Part shown: in pieces, positions 7,137-15,556 of the stretch
How the letters are laid out: each line of letters begins with the position of its first letter
How positions within the stretch are numbered: the first letter of the stretch is position 1
Source of the DNA: Clostridiales bacterium
Lineage (GTDB): Bacteria; Bacillota; Clostridia; Oscillospirales; Oscillospiraceae
Length of the DNA stretch: 64,000 nucleotides
Reading direction: 5' to 3'
Assembly (NCBI GenBank): GCA_019423635.1
Contig: JAHZBA010000007.1
Span: 38,346 to 102,345, forward strand
The notes under the pieces: model-generated
Told to the model about the DNA's origin: nothing
Database searches by the model: none
The model's input: only the letters and a program-made list of their open reading frames with translations
Program-made: the position numbers and the translations under genes

Positions 7137-7141
7137 TGTTG

Positions 7142-7489
7142 TCAAAAAGTGATCAAAGATTTAAGCGCGTTCAACCTTGAAAGAACCTGATCAAATTTGT
7201 TGCCAAACCTGGTTTCCATGTAAATGATCCCGTCTGTGGTCAACATACCCCATGAAAAAGTGTTGTCACCCCACCGGCAACTGACCATTTTCTCTCGGCT
7301 GAGTTCTCGCATGACATCCTCGATATCATTGATAGGCCAGTCTTCCAGTATTTCTTCCTGGAGATTTTTGGCGGAACCAAAACGGACTGCATTCTCCCGG
7401 AAAACGTCGTTTTTGCGCTTTTCCAGGTATTTATTATACAAGCTGCAGAGCAGGAAATCAGCCTCATTAGTTAACGTGATCTTGTCCAT
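7142..7489 (-). CDS. Conserved small phage protein, probable winged helix
   Basis: 115 residues from ATG 7489. Helix-rich; the C-terminal part (DNTFSWGMLTTDGIIYMETRF) has the strand-turn-strand pattern and the LT-x-x-G-I-x-Y motif common at the end of winged-helix domains. It has its own minus-strand promoter (7536-7564) and is convergent with the Tad2-like gene, so it may be expressed in the lysogen. I recognise no specific family. Confidence 0.6.
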   Translation of the reverse strand: MDKITLTNEADFLLCSLYNKYLEKRKNDVFRENAVRFGSAKNLQEEILEDWPINDIEDVMRELSREKMVSCRWGDNTFSWGMLTTDGIIYMETRFGNKFDQVLSRLNALKSLITF

Positions 7490-7535
7490 ATGCCATTTTT
7501 CTTCCTTTATCGCACGTGGATTTAAATTCAATCTA

Positions 7536-7564
7536 ATCCTATCACAGGCTTGAAAGAAAATCAA
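7536..7564 (-). promoter_or_regulatory. Minus-strand promoter of the 7142-7489 gene
   Basis: Read on the minus strand: TTGATT (7564-7559), 17 bp, TAGGAT (7541-7536). It sits between the divergent HTH gene and the conserved small gene. Confidence 0.55.
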
Positions 7565-7588
7565 CAAAAACATGGGAGGAGGAACTCT

Positions 7589-7795
7589 ATGCAGATTCAA
7601 GCGTTTCGGGAAAATGCAGGGCTGTCTAAGATCGAGGTGGCCAGACATCTGGGCGTGGATCTTTCCGCGGTTTGTCACTGGGAGAGTGGGAAAGCTTTCC
7701 CCCGGGCAGATAAACTGCCGGAGCTGGCGGACCTGTTCGGGTGTTCCATCGACGCGCTGTTTGGGCGGAGCCCGCCTGACGGGAAAAGCGCCTAG
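7589..7795 (+). CDS. XRE-family HTH regulator (Cro-like)
   Basis: 68 residues from ATG 7589 behind GGAGGA. A single helix-turn-helix domain fills the protein (AGLSKIEVARHLGVDLSAV, then CHWESGKAFP). Small size, rightward orientation and position shortly after the early promoter suggest a Cro or early-region regulator. Confidence 0.8.
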   Translation: MQIQAFRENAGLSKIEVARHLGVDLSAVCHWESGKAFPRADKLPELADLFGCSIDALFGRSPPDGKSA

Positions 7796-7836
7796 GCCGC
7801 CTGAGTTTATTTTAGCAGAGGGGGAGATGTCAGTCC

Positions 7837-8286
7837 ATGTCTGACGATGGCAGCACGATCTATAAAACCTGCCGGAAACAGGCAGGTTACACCCGGGAAC
7901 ATGCCGCGGAACTGCTGCGCTGCTCTCCCCGGGCACTGTCCCGGTACGAGAGCGGAGAGGTCCAGGTCCCGGACGCTGTGGCCTACCGGATGGTGCAGCT
8001 GTACGGGGACAAGTACCTGGCCATGGAGCACCTCCGTCTGGTGTCCCAGGTGGCCGGGGAACTGATCCCCCGAGTAGAGCTCTGCGACATCCAAACAGGC
8101 GCGATCCGGCTCTTTAACACGCTGGGCGATTTCATGGCGGCGCAGAAGGACCGCCAGCTCCTCCGGATCGCGGAGGATGGGACCGTCAGCCCCGAGGAGG
8201 AGGCCCAGGTGGATGACATCCTGCGGGATCTGGAGTATTTAACCAAGGTCTTCGCCGAGGTCAGATTGGCGGCGGAACGCGGCTGA
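7837..8286 (+). CDS. XRE-family HTH protein, larger
   Basis: 149 residues from ATG 7837 behind GGGGGAG. N-terminal helix-turn-helix (YTREHAAELLRCSPRALSRYE), then a helical region with a cluster of acidic residues. This layout is frequent in Firmicutes prophage early regions. It probably regulates early transcription together with the preceding HTH gene. Confidence 0.75.
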   Translation: MSDDGSTIYKTCRKQAGYTREHAAELLRCSPRALSRYESGEVQVPDAVAYRMVQLYGDKYLAMEHLRLVSQVAGELIPRVELCDIQTGAIRLFNTLGDFMAAQKDRQLLRIAEDGTVSPEEEAQVDDILRDLEYLTKVFAEVRLAAERG

Positions 8287-8301
8287 TAGACAAAAAGATG
8301 C

Positions 8302-8329
8302 CCCGGCGAGTGAAGCCACACTCGCCGGG
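8302..8329 (+). other. Intergenic hairpin
   Basis: A perfect 11-bp stem (CCCGGCGAGTG, 8302-8312 with 8319-8329) and 6-nt loop, with no T run. It lies between two early genes and may be a processing or attenuation point rather than a terminator. Confidence 0.45.
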
Positions 8330-8357
8330 ACGGCGGAACCTCATGAGAGGAGGAAGA

Positions 8358-8753
8358 ATGATGGCAAGGAAATGCTCAGGAAAGATCCAGGAACTCTGGT
8401 ACCCCGACGAATGGACCTGGGGAAAGGGGATGCTGGTCAGGTCTGGCAGTAAGAACTCCGCGGTCTGCGTCCGAGAACCCTACGAGCTGACGGAGGAGGA
8501 TCAGTTGAGCCTACGTGTAACACTGAAGGTTTGGGGCGGTTCTGCTGCATTCCTGATGTTTGAAACGCCAGAGGCAAGAAAGGTCTACATCGAAGAGGAC
8601 AGCCGCCGGGTCACCTGGCGGAATGCTGCGGCAATGGCTGAGGTGCTCTGGAGAAATGCTCTGTGCTGCAAGGAATTTGTGGTGTTCTACTGCTCCAAGG
8701 GGCAGTTCGGGGAGAACGAGGAGCTGATCCGCATTTACCAGAGACTCTGCTAG
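8358..8753 (+). CDS. Phage hypothetical protein
   Basis: 131 residues from ATG 8358 behind GGAGG; an adjacent ATG at 8361 is also possible. No recognised domain. A Trp-rich start (ELWYPDEWTWGKGM) and a C-terminal helical part with CCKEFVVFYC are visible. Co-directional early-region gene. Confidence 0.6.
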   Translation: MMARKCSGKIQELWYPDEWTWGKGMLVRSGSKNSAVCVREPYELTEEDQLSLRVTLKVWGGSAAFLMFETPEARKVYIEEDSRRVTWRNAAAMAEVLWRNALCCKEFVVFYCSKGQFGENEELIRIYQRLC

Positions 8754-8805
8754 GTTCGATCATAGGACAAGCGATCCAGCCGTATGATGGAGCGAGGTGA
8801 TGAGT

Positions 8806-9018
8806 ATGGCGCGGCTTAAAGAGCCCTTTGTGCCCAACATGGACGACTGCAAGATGACGGTGACCACGGACGGGGCAGTCTGCTACATCATGGACACCTG
8901 CTGCCGGAATTTCACGGAGCGGGACAAAGAGGCCGTGGATCGGAAGATCATACAGATCGCCCTCCAGGCGGCGCTGAGAAGGGAGGCGCCGCTTCGTGAA
9001 ATGGGCCCGGACAAATAA
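8806..9018 (+). CDS. Phage hypothetical protein, small
   Basis: 70 residues from ATG 8806, six bases after GAGGTG. Contains three cysteines in the middle (CYIMDTCC) and a basic amphipathic C-terminus. Family not recognised. Its stop abuts the terminator of the minus-strand RNA at 9018-9094. Confidence 0.6.
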   Translation: MARLKEPFVPNMDDCKMTVTTDGAVCYIMDTCCRNFTERDKEAVDRKIIQIALQAALRREAPLREMGPDK

Positions 9019-9094
9019 AAAGCGCCGCCTGAAGGCTGCATCCCTCAGGCGGTCAGGGTTGGGACTTGCGTTTCCCGTGAGTTTTCCCATACAA
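9018..9094 (-). ncRNA. Putative antisense RNA within the early operon
   Basis: Minus-strand promoter TTGCGT (9125-9120), 17 bp, TATAAT (9102-9097). The predicted transcript starts near 9090 and ends at a hairpin (9025-9032 with 9045-9052) followed by CGCTTTTTA. The promoter sits in the right arm of an inverted repeat (9062-9080 with 9110-9129, 19-20 bp, one bulge), so the RNA carries a copy of the right arm and is the complement of the left arm. It is antisense to the rightward early transcript just upstream of a small membrane-peptide gene. Confidence 0.5.
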
Positions 9095-9129
9095 GAATTA
9101 TATCAGAATTCACGGGGAAACGCAAGTCC
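9062..9129. repeat. Inverted repeat flanking a minus-strand promoter
   Basis: Arms GGACTTGCGTTTCCCGTGA (9062-9080) and its near-exact reverse complement (9110-9129), separated by 29 bp containing the TATAAT box. Could be an operator, or the pairing region of the small RNA. Confidence 0.6.
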
Positions 9130-9159
9130 AAATTTGGCCCGGAGAGGAGGTATTTCCTC

Positions 9160-9258
9160 ATGGGCTGGAGCATGATTTTTACCACCATCGGCGTGGCCTG
9201 CGCCGCCAAGTGGTTCATGGACTTGTTGGACAAGCTGGATGGAAGGGAGACAGACTGA
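9160..9258 (+). CDS. Small membrane peptide (32 residues)
   Basis: ATG 9160. A hydrophobic helix (MIFTTIGVACAAKWFM) is followed by a charged tail (DLLDKLDGRETD). The ribosome binding site GGAGG can pair with TTTCCTC just before the start, which would hide it. The stop overlaps the next start (TGATG). Size, helix plus charged tail, sequestered site and a neighbouring antisense RNA resemble type I toxins, but the translational coupling to the replication gene also fits an ordinary small phage protein. Confidence 0.5.
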   Translation: MGWSMIFTTIGVACAAKWFMDLLDKLDGRETD

Positions 9259-10019
9259 TGGAAGATCAGATCAAATCGGGGCGGAAGGAGAGCTTTACAG
9301 TTCTCTACAATTCCATGATTACGGACAAGCGTCTTTCCCTGAAGGCAAAAGGTCTGTTTGCTGTGATGATGTCCCGCCCGGAGAACTGGGAATTCAGCGT
9401 GAGCGGACTTGCGGCCTTTTCGGGTGTCGGCAAGGATTCGATCCGGGCCACCCTGGCGGAGCTGGAGGATGTGGGCTATCTTATCCGCTCCCAGGCCCAC
9501 GACTCCGGAGGAAAATTCGCGGGGAATATCTACGTTCTTCAGGACATAGCGCCACCGTTGTCGGAAAACACCGATGACGGTGAAATCCGTCAACGGGAAA
9601 GTACGTTGTCGGAAAATCCGACACAAAGAAGTAAAGACTTGGAAGAAAGAAGGACTAAAGATACCCCCATACCCCCAGAGGGGGCAAGCCGTAAAGGCAG
9701 GCGTAAAGCGGACAAGTCGATCCCAACATGGAAGCCGGAACGGTTCGAGGCCTTCTGGGAATTCTACCGCACCCATGCCCGCGGGGAGGACCGCCAGGGC
9801 GCTGTTCGTTCATGGGACAAGCTCAAACCGAAAGATGCCCTGATTGATACCATGGCCCGGGCGCTGAAGGTCCAGGTTGAGTCCGATGACTGGAAGCGGG
9901 GCTTTGGGATTCCCTACGCAAAGACCTGGCTGAATAATGCCCGCTGGAAGGATACGTTGAAGCCGGAGAAATCCCCATATGTTGCTCCGTGTGATGAGGG
10001 GCCTTTCGGATGGCGATAA
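9258..10019 (+). CDS. Phage replication initiator (helix-turn-helix / DnaD-like)
   Basis: 253 residues from ATG 9258, overlapping the previous stop. N-terminal winged-helix region (LSLKAKGLFAVMMSRPENWEFS ... SIRATLAELEDVGYL, about 20-80), a charged linker, and a C-terminal region with FEAFWEFYR and KTWLNN typical of phage replication proteins that load a helicase. It overlaps the DnaB-type helicase gene by 10 bp, which supports an initiator or helicase-loader role at a phage origin. Confidence 0.75.
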   Translation: MEDQIKSGRKESFTVLYNSMITDKRLSLKAKGLFAVMMSRPENWEFSVSGLAAFSGVGKDSIRATLAELEDVGYLIRSQAHDSGGKFAGNIYVLQDIAPPLSENTDDGEIRQRESTLSENPTQRSKDLEERRTKDTPIPPEGASRKGRRKADKSIPTWKPERFEAFWEFYRTHARGEDRQGAVRSWDKLKPKDALIDTMARALKVQVESDDWKRGFGIPYAKTWLNNARWKDTLKPEKSPYVAPCDEGPFGWR

Positions 10020-11401
10020 CTGACAAGCGGGAGCGCCAGCTGGACGCAGAGCGTGGGGTGATCGGATCTCTGTTGATCGACAATGAGATTACCCGGAATC
10101 TTCTTTCGGCGGTCGATGAACAGGATTTCTTGAATCCGGTAAACCGTCTGATTTTTCAAACTGCCCGTGCTCTATTTCGTGCCGGGAGTCCTGTGGACCC
10201 TATCACCATCCGTTCCCGCATTGGCGATCAGTACACCGACTACTTGGTCCAGCTGATGGAGATCACGCCCACGGCGGCAGCTTGGCAAACATATGCGGAG
10301 ATTATGCACGAGCAGGCCACACTCCTGAGAATTTTTGAGCTGGCGGGTGATTTGCGTGACGCTGTCACATTGGACGATTGCCGTCCTCTGTGCGCAAAGC
10401 TGGGTCAACTCCTGACTGATGGGCGGAAGCTGAATGCCTGGGGTATGCAGGAGCTGCTGGACAGCTTCTTCCAGAGCCAGGACCCAAACGAGCCCCCGGT
10501 GAATTATGTGAATCTTGGAATTCCCATTCTGGACAAGGGTTCCTTTATCGAGCTTGGAGATGTTGTAATTATTGGCGGCTATCCAAGTGACGGGAAGACC
10601 GCTTTGTCGATCATGTTGGCGTGGAATATGGCAAAGGCCTACAGAGTCGGTTTTTTTTCTCTGGAGACGAACCACGAGAAATTCCGGGATCGCCTGATGA
10701 CTCACGCAGCGCAGATAAGTTTTGCCGATATTAAGCGCCGCACCATCAGCGAGTCTGATTGGAAGCGGGTTGCGGAACAGAGCAGAGAGTTTGCTGAACG
10801 CGGTCTGACGGTGATCGAAGCTGCAGGTATGACGGCCATGGATATTCAGTCTGTCAGCCAGGCCTATGACTTCCAGGTGATTTTTGTGGACTACATCCAG
10901 TTGGTGACTCCGGACAAGACCTCGTCCAGTAATCGTGCCGAACAGATGGCCCGTATATCCATGGAAATGCACACCTTTGCGCAGCGGAGCAAGACACTGG
11001 TGGTGGAGCTTGCCCAGCTTTCCCGGCCGGAAAAAGGCGGCTGGCGGGAGCCGAATATGCACGATCTGAAGGAGACCGGTCAATTTGAGCAGGATGCAGA
11101 CGTGATTTTACTCCTATATCAGCCAGATCCCAAGGACAAGAACTTCAATTCGGAGCAGCACCGGTATCTGAACGTCGTAAAAAACAAGGAAGCCCGAAAA
11201 GGAAAATGGCCGTTGTACTTCGATGGAGACCGGCAGACGTTTTCCGTTGCAGCCGACGATAGCGGCAGAGTGATGCGCACCTTAATCAATGCAGGGAAGA
11301 ATGCGGCGTCCCAAAACAAAGCAAGAGCGGAAAATGAGAAAGAGGCCCATCAAGTGAAAATCACAGAACTTCCGGCGGTAGACGGTGACCTTCCGTTTTG
11401 A
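10010..11401 (+). CDS. dnaB: Replicative DNA helicase, DnaB family
   Basis: 463 residues from ATG 10010. N-terminal DnaB helical domain (DAERGVIGSLLIDNEI, about 10-110) and RecA-like C-terminal domain with Walker A GGYPSDGKT (about 188-196), a Walker B region FQVIFVDYIQLV (with D294 or nearby) and the DnaB motif LKETGQFEQDADVILLLY. Full family length. Hexameric helicase that unwinds the phage replication fork, loaded by the preceding protein. Confidence 0.95.
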   Translation: MAITDKRERQLDAERGVIGSLLIDNEITRNLLSAVDEQDFLNPVNRLIFQTARALFRAGSPVDPITIRSRIGDQYTDYLVQLMEITPTAAAWQTYAEIMHEQATLLRIFELAGDLRDAVTLDDCRPLCAKLGQLLTDGRKLNAWGMQELLDSFFQSQDPNEPPVNYVNLGIPILDKGSFIELGDVVIIGGYPSDGKTALSIMLAWNMAKAYRVGFFSLETNHEKFRDRLMTHAAQISFADIKRRTISESDWKRVAEQSREFAERGLTVIEAAGMTAMDIQSVSQAYDFQVIFVDYIQLVTPDKTSSSNRAEQMARISMEMHTFAQRSKTLVVELAQLSRPEKGGWREPNMHDLKETGQFEQDADVILLLYQPDPKDKNFNSEQHRYLNVVKNKEARKGKWPLYFDGDRQTFSVAADDSGRVMRTLINAGKNAASQNKARAENEKEAHQVKITELPAVDGDLPF

Positions 11402-11430
11402 CACATAAGAAAGCAGGAGCACGTTATTAC

Positions 11431-11679
11431 ATGAACATCGGAGATAAATTGACGCGGATTCCCTCGGCTGCAGTTTATGAGCACGAAAAGCACCCAAGGG
11501 CGCTTCCATGCCAGGTGGTGTACATTCACCCGGAGCGGCGGTTTTACACCGTGGAGTTCCGCTTTCCGGCTACGGGCTGGGCTTTCCGGGAGGCTTACTT
11601 TTTCCCCGAGCGCCTGGGGGATCAATATCCAAACGAAAGAAGGATGAAACATGAGAAAAATCGCAATTATGAACAATAA
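11431..11679 (+). CDS. Phage hypothetical protein
   Basis: 82 residues from ATG 11431 behind AGGAGC. A compact beta-rich core (QVVYIHPERRFYTVEFRF) suggests an SH3-like fold. It overlaps the ParA start by 29 bp. Similar small proteins are common downstream of phage replication genes; no function known to me. Confidence 0.55.
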   Translation: MNIGDKLTRIPSAAVYEHEKHPRALPCQVVYIHPERRFYTVEFRFPATGWAFREAYFFPERLGDQYPNERRMKHEKNRNYEQ

Positions 11680-12433
11680 AGGCGGCGTCGGCAAGACGGT
11701 AACCGCTATCAATCTGGGCGACATCCTGGTCACGGATTACCATAAGCGGGTGCTGCTGGTGGACTGCGATGGGCAGATGAATTTGACCCGATTCTTTCTG
11801 CCGGAGTTTGATCCGCTGGTCAACACCTCCGTGGCGGAGGTGCTGACGGGAGACCATGAACCGGTGTGGGAGGACAATGTGATCCCTATTATGCCCGATT
11901 TGGGCCTGCTGGCCGGATCTTCCGGTCTCTATGACCTGGATTTTCGTGCGATCAGCGAAGGAGTCAGTGATACACAGGCGCTGCGGCGCTTTTGTGAGGC
12001 CGTCGAGGCTGACGGCGAGATTGATTACGTGATCTTTGATTGCTCTCCGGGTTTTACGGTGGCCAGTGTTGCGGCGCTGCTGGCGGCCAATGAGGTGGTG
12101 ATCCCCATGCTGGTGGACGGGTTTTCTTTTGCCGGCATGATGGATATGCAGGACCAGCTGGTGAGCCTCCAGTCCGCCAACCGCAGTGTGAATATTGCGG
12201 GAATCCTGATTACCCAGTGGCACAACAGCGAGGTGGTGCTGCAGGGAGAGGCGCTGGTCCGGCAGATGGGGGTGAAGGTCTTTGATACCCACATCCGGCG
12301 GACCGATAAGGTTGCGGAGAGCACCTTCGACCGTCAACCTATTGTGCGGTACAGCCCCACCAGCGCGGCGGCCAGGGATTACCGGGCATGGTTGGCAGAG
12401 TACCTGCCGGAGGTGCGTGATGGCGAGGTTTGA
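11651..12433 (+). CDS. parA: ParA/Soj-type partition ATPase
   Basis: 260 residues from ATG 11651. Deviant Walker A NNKGGVGKT at about 8-16, switch region DCDGQMNLTRFF, and DYVIFDCSPGF as Walker B. Length and motifs are those of a plasmid or chromosome ParA. The next gene overlaps it and encodes a DUF3102 protein, not a classical ParB, so partner and centromere are open. In a prophage, ParA suggests a stage of plasmid-like maintenance or control of DNA position. Confidence 0.9.
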   Translation: MRKIAIMNNKGGVGKTVTAINLGDILVTDYHKRVLLVDCDGQMNLTRFFLPEFDPLVNTSVAEVLTGDHEPVWEDNVIPIMPDLGLLAGSSGLYDLDFRAISEGVSDTQALRRFCEAVEADGEIDYVIFDCSPGFTVASVAALLAANEVVIPMLVDGFSFAGMMDMQDQLVSLQSANRSVNIAGILITQWHNSEVVLQGEALVRQMGVKVFDTHIRRTDKVAESTFDRQPIVRYSPTSAAARDYRAWLAEYLPEVRDGEV

Positions 12434-13487
12434 TATTTCAAAATTTGCGTCCTCCGTTGGTCAGGCAGCTTCGGAAGAGCGGAATATTGAAACCATTACC
12501 ACCGAGATCCTCCGGCTGAAACAGGATGCTGGAAACGCGATTCTTAGAATTGGTCAGCGACTGATTGAGGCAAAGGCCTTGCTTTCGCACGGAGAATGGC
12601 TGCCATGGCTTACAGAGCAGGTGGAATTTTCGGAGCGGACAGCGCAAAATTTTATCCGTCTTGCACGTGAATGGTCAAATCCGCAGGCGCTTGCGGATTT
12701 GGGGGCCACTAAGGCACTGACGCTCCTGGCCCTTCCTCTGGAGGAGCGAGAACAGTTTATGGCAGAGCATCACATCGTGGACGGTGAAGAGAAGAATGTT
12801 ATCGACATGACTTCACGGGAGCTGGAAAAGGCCATCCGGGAACGGGATGAGGCCCGTCAGGCGGCGGAGACCGCCAGAGCGGATGCCCAGACTGCTGAGG
12901 AGAGCCGTCTGAAGATGGAGTCTGATATGCGGTCTCTGCAGGAAATCCACCGGTCCGCCCAGGAAAGCGAGGCCCAGGCCCGGCAGGAGCTGGAGAATGT
13001 CCTGGCAGAGCTCAAGACCCTGCGGAACAAGCCTGTGGATGTGGCCGTTCAGTCTATTGTGGACAAGGAAGCACTGGAGAAGGCCCGAGCTGAGGCAATC
13101 GCGGAAATGCAGGTAAAGCTGGACCAGACACAGGCAGCCCAAAAAGCTGCCGAGGAAAAGAGGAAGACCGCCGAGAGGAAGCTGGAAGAAGCTCAAAGGC
13201 AGGCTGGAGCCAATGCAGAGATTTTGTCCCGGGCCGAGAAGGCCGAGGCGGCATTGGAAGTGGCCCGCCGTCAACTGGAAGCCGCTGAGAGAGCAGGAAA
13301 GCAGTCCCAGGTAAATGCGGACCCGGATTTGGCTATGTTCAATGTCCTATTCAGCCAGGCCCAGGAGCAGGTAAATAGAATGCACGGTCTCTTACTGAAA
13401 ATCAGGGGCCGGGACGCCGAGGCGGCCCAGAAGCTCCAGAAAGCAATTCTGGCCCTGGCTGATCTGGTGAGGGGGTGTGCGGAATGA
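12420..13487 (+). CDS. DUF3102 protein, likely ParA partner
   Basis: 355 residues from ATG 12420, overlapping parA by 14 bp. The N-terminal DUF3102 domain (IGQRLIEAKALLSHGEWLPW, FSERTAQNFIRLAREW, then ATKALTLLALP, about 45-135) has a helix-turn-helix-like repeat. A long coiled coil of Glu/Ala/Arg heptads (about 150-310) and a short C-terminal domain follow. DUF3102 proteins are often found next to ParA on mobile elements. The gene contains an exact 26-bp palindrome (12676-12701) also present at 4112-4137. Confidence 0.75.
   Translation: MARFDISKFASSVGQAASEERNIETITTEILRLKQDAGNAILRIGQRLIEAKALLSHGEWLPWLTEQVEFSERTAQNFIRLAREWSNPQALADLGATKALTLLALPLEEREQFMAEHHIVDGEEKNVIDMTSRELEKAIRERDEARQAAETARADAQTAEESRLKMESDMRSLQEIHRSAQESEAQARQELENVLAELKTLRNKPVDVAVQSIVDKEALEKARAEAIAEMQVKLDQTQAAQKAAEEKRKTAERKLEEAQRQAGANAEILSRAEKAEAALEVARRQLEAAERAGKQSQVNADPDLAMFNVLFSQAQEQVNRMHGLLLKIRGRDAEAAQKLQKAILALADLVRGCAE
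12676..12701. repeat. 26-bp palindrome inside the DUF3102 gene
   Basis: CAAATCCGCA / TGCGGATTTG arms with centre GGCGCT, encoding S-N-P-Q-A-L-A-D-L. Identical to the reverse complement of 4112-4137. The coding role explains its presence here but not the non-coding copy. Confidence 0.6.
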
Positions 13488-13834
13488 GCTGGAGCGAAAA
13501 GGCGGCTGAAAAGCTGGAGCAGGAACAGAGTACTGCAAACTATGACAAGTATGCACAAATTATGAAGGACCGGGTCCTCGAGGCTCTGCAGGATTTTTGC
13601 AGGCAGGATGAGGAATTTTCGCAGGCCGTTGTTCAGGGCGGAACGTTTGAGGACTGTATGAAGGTGGTGGCCAAAAACTGCGGGACTGGCATTTCTGACT
13701 TGGATGCGTTCCGCCGGGCTGCACAGTTCTATTTTCCAGGTGCGGAGATCCGTTTTCAGATGTCGATCGACCTCTGTGGTTCTGTTCAAAACAATGGCGA
13801 ATCCGTGGTTCTGAATTTGGCAGACTTTTGGTGA
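13484..13834 (+). CDS. PcfK-like protein
   Basis: 116 residues from ATG 13484 behind GGGGGTG. Helical N-terminus (SEKAAEKLEQEQ), then DRVLEALQDFCRQDEEFSQAV and a C-terminal SDLDAFRRAAQFYFPGAEI pattern typical of PcfK-like proteins. It is immediately followed by a PcfJ-like gene, the same pair order as on conjugative plasmids of the pCF10 type. Function unknown; it probably works with PcfJ. Confidence 0.75.
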   Translation: MSWSEKAAEKLEQEQSTANYDKYAQIMKDRVLEALQDFCRQDEEFSQAVVQGGTFEDCMKVVAKNCGTGISDLDAFRRAAQFYFPGAEIRFQMSIDLCGSVQNNGESVVLNLADFW

Positions 13835-13848
13835 GAGGAGATACAGTC

Positions 13849-15525
13849 ATGAAGAATGCACCCTGCACGAAACTTTCCTGGGCGGAGGAAATGAAGCTCA
13901 TGAAAGCTTTTCCAATGTATCTCGATGATGACGAAGAAGCACTGGCCCGGAAGTTTTTTAAGCCGCTTGTGTTTTTCCAACAGATAGAGAGCGACCGAAC
14001 GCAGCGCCGGTGTGTATGTACCAGCTGTATGGAGACCTTTATTGCTGACAAAGCGATCTTTTCTGATTTCTTCAAGGCAACCCATGGAAAGCGATGCGAG
14101 TGTCCTCACTGCGGGCAGGCGTCCATTCTGCTCGCAATGGGAAAATTCAAAAACTTCGGGAGTTTGAGTTCTAGAGAGCGGGCGGTTCAGATGTCCTCCT
14201 ATGGAGACTGGCTTTTGATTCAGGCAGGATGGATCACAAGAACCTTCGATCACGAGGACTTAGGCGGCTATCTGGAGTTTGAACCGTTCCGCCGGTACGC
14301 TTTCGCGCCGGGCAGACGGGCTATGTGGTCACAAGCGTATAGCGTGGAGGGGGCTTGGACCAGAGAGGACAGCATAAGCGAGCCTTTTGCCCGTCAGCCT
14401 TATGAACGGGAAGCGGCTTATATTCCGCTGAATGCGGAGGCTCTGTCTATCAGTTCTATGCGGTGGTGCCAGTATGACCGGTGGTTCGACAATGAATTCG
14501 GCGGCCTTCTGGCGGATCTTGATTGGGTAGAGGCGCCTTTTCTCATTGCCCACTTCATCACCTACCTGTCAGAGTACACACGGCGGCCGCAGATGGAGTT
14601 TTTGGCAAAGCTGGGCCACGACGATGTTCTCCGGGATTTGGTGATTGCCCGCAAGCCTCACGGAGATCTCTTGGACTGGAAAGCCCGCACTCCAGCGGCG
14701 TTTTTCCGGCTCAGAAAAGAGGAGTATCAGCTATTCGCAGATTCCGGTCTTAGTCTGAACGCACTGGAAGGCTGGCGGGCACAGCGTAAACGCGGTTTGT
14801 CTTTTCAATCCTTCATCGAAGGCAGAAAGGACTGCGGCGAGGATTTCAACCGTGTGCTGCGCTGCTTGGAATTTTCCGGTGTGAGTCTGAATCACGCCAT
14901 GCGCTATTTGCGCCAGCAGGCTAGGGGAGATCTTCGGTCTTTCCACGGCGCGGTAGAGTTTTGGCTGGACTACTTGACCAATGCCAGACAACTGGACTAT
15001 GACCTCACCCGCACAGATGTAGCTCTTCCTAAAAATTTGCGGGAGCGACATGATCTCGCCGCAGGCGCTGTCAATCTAGTGGAGGCACAGGAGCAGATGA
15101 GACGCTACGCCGTCCGATATCGGAATTTAACAGAACAGTTTGAGTTCCAGTCGGATGGTCTTTGCGTGGTAGTTCCCAAAAGTATTCAGGAAATTATCGA
15201 CGAAGGGAAAATCCTGCAGCATTGTGTGGGAGGTTATGCAAAACGCCACGTCTCCGGTGCGGTGACGATCCTTTTCTTGAGAAAAATGAAAAACCCGGAG
15301 GCACCCTATGTGACCATGGAGCTTTCCACAGAAAACAACTGCAAGAATCTGCACATTGTTCAGATCCATGGCTTCCAGAATGATAAGAAGGCGGAGAGGT
15401 CACCGGAGGTTTTGCATGGGGAGTTCCTGAAGCTGTGGCTGGAGTGGGTGCATGGCGGCAGCCAACGAGATCAGACGGGGAAACCATTGCTGCGAGCGGA
15501 AACGACAAAGGTGAACATTGCGTGA
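13849..15525 (+). CDS. PcfJ-like protein
   Basis: 558 residues from ATG 13849 behind GAGAGGAGA. An N-terminal zinc-binding part (CVCTSCMETF ... CECPHCGQAS, about 45-90) precedes a long middle region and the C-terminal signature LQHCVGGYAKRHVSG ... ILFLRK ... PYVTMEL. This signature and length define PcfJ-like proteins, found on conjugative plasmids and in many Firmicutes phages. The biochemical role is not established; the conserved C-H-x-V-G-G-Y block suggests catalysis or ligand binding. Confidence 0.8.
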   Translation: MKNAPCTKLSWAEEMKLMKAFPMYLDDDEEALARKFFKPLVFFQQIESDRTQRRCVCTSCMETFIADKAIFSDFFKATHGKRCECPHCGQASILLAMGKFKNFGSLSSRERAVQMSSYGDWLLIQAGWITRTFDHEDLGGYLEFEPFRRYAFAPGRRAMWSQAYSVEGAWTREDSISEPFARQPYEREAAYIPLNAEALSISSMRWCQYDRWFDNEFGGLLADLDWVEAPFLIAHFITYLSEYTRRPQMEFLAKLGHDDVLRDLVIARKPHGDLLDWKARTPAAFFRLRKEEYQLFADSGLSLNALEGWRAQRKRGLSFQSFIEGRKDCGEDFNRVLRCLEFSGVSLNHAMRYLRQQARGDLRSFHGAVEFWLDYLTNARQLDYDLTRTDVALPKNLRERHDLAAGAVNLVEAQEQMRRYAVRYRNLTEQFEFQSDGLCVVVPKSIQEIIDEGKILQHCVGGYAKRHVSGAVTILFLRKMKNPEAPYVTMELSTENNCKNLHIVQIHGFQNDKKAERSPEVLHGEFLKLWLEWVHGGSQRDQTGKPLLRAETTKVNIA

Positions 15526-15556
15526 GTAATCGCATAAAGCTGAAAGGTGTGGTCTT

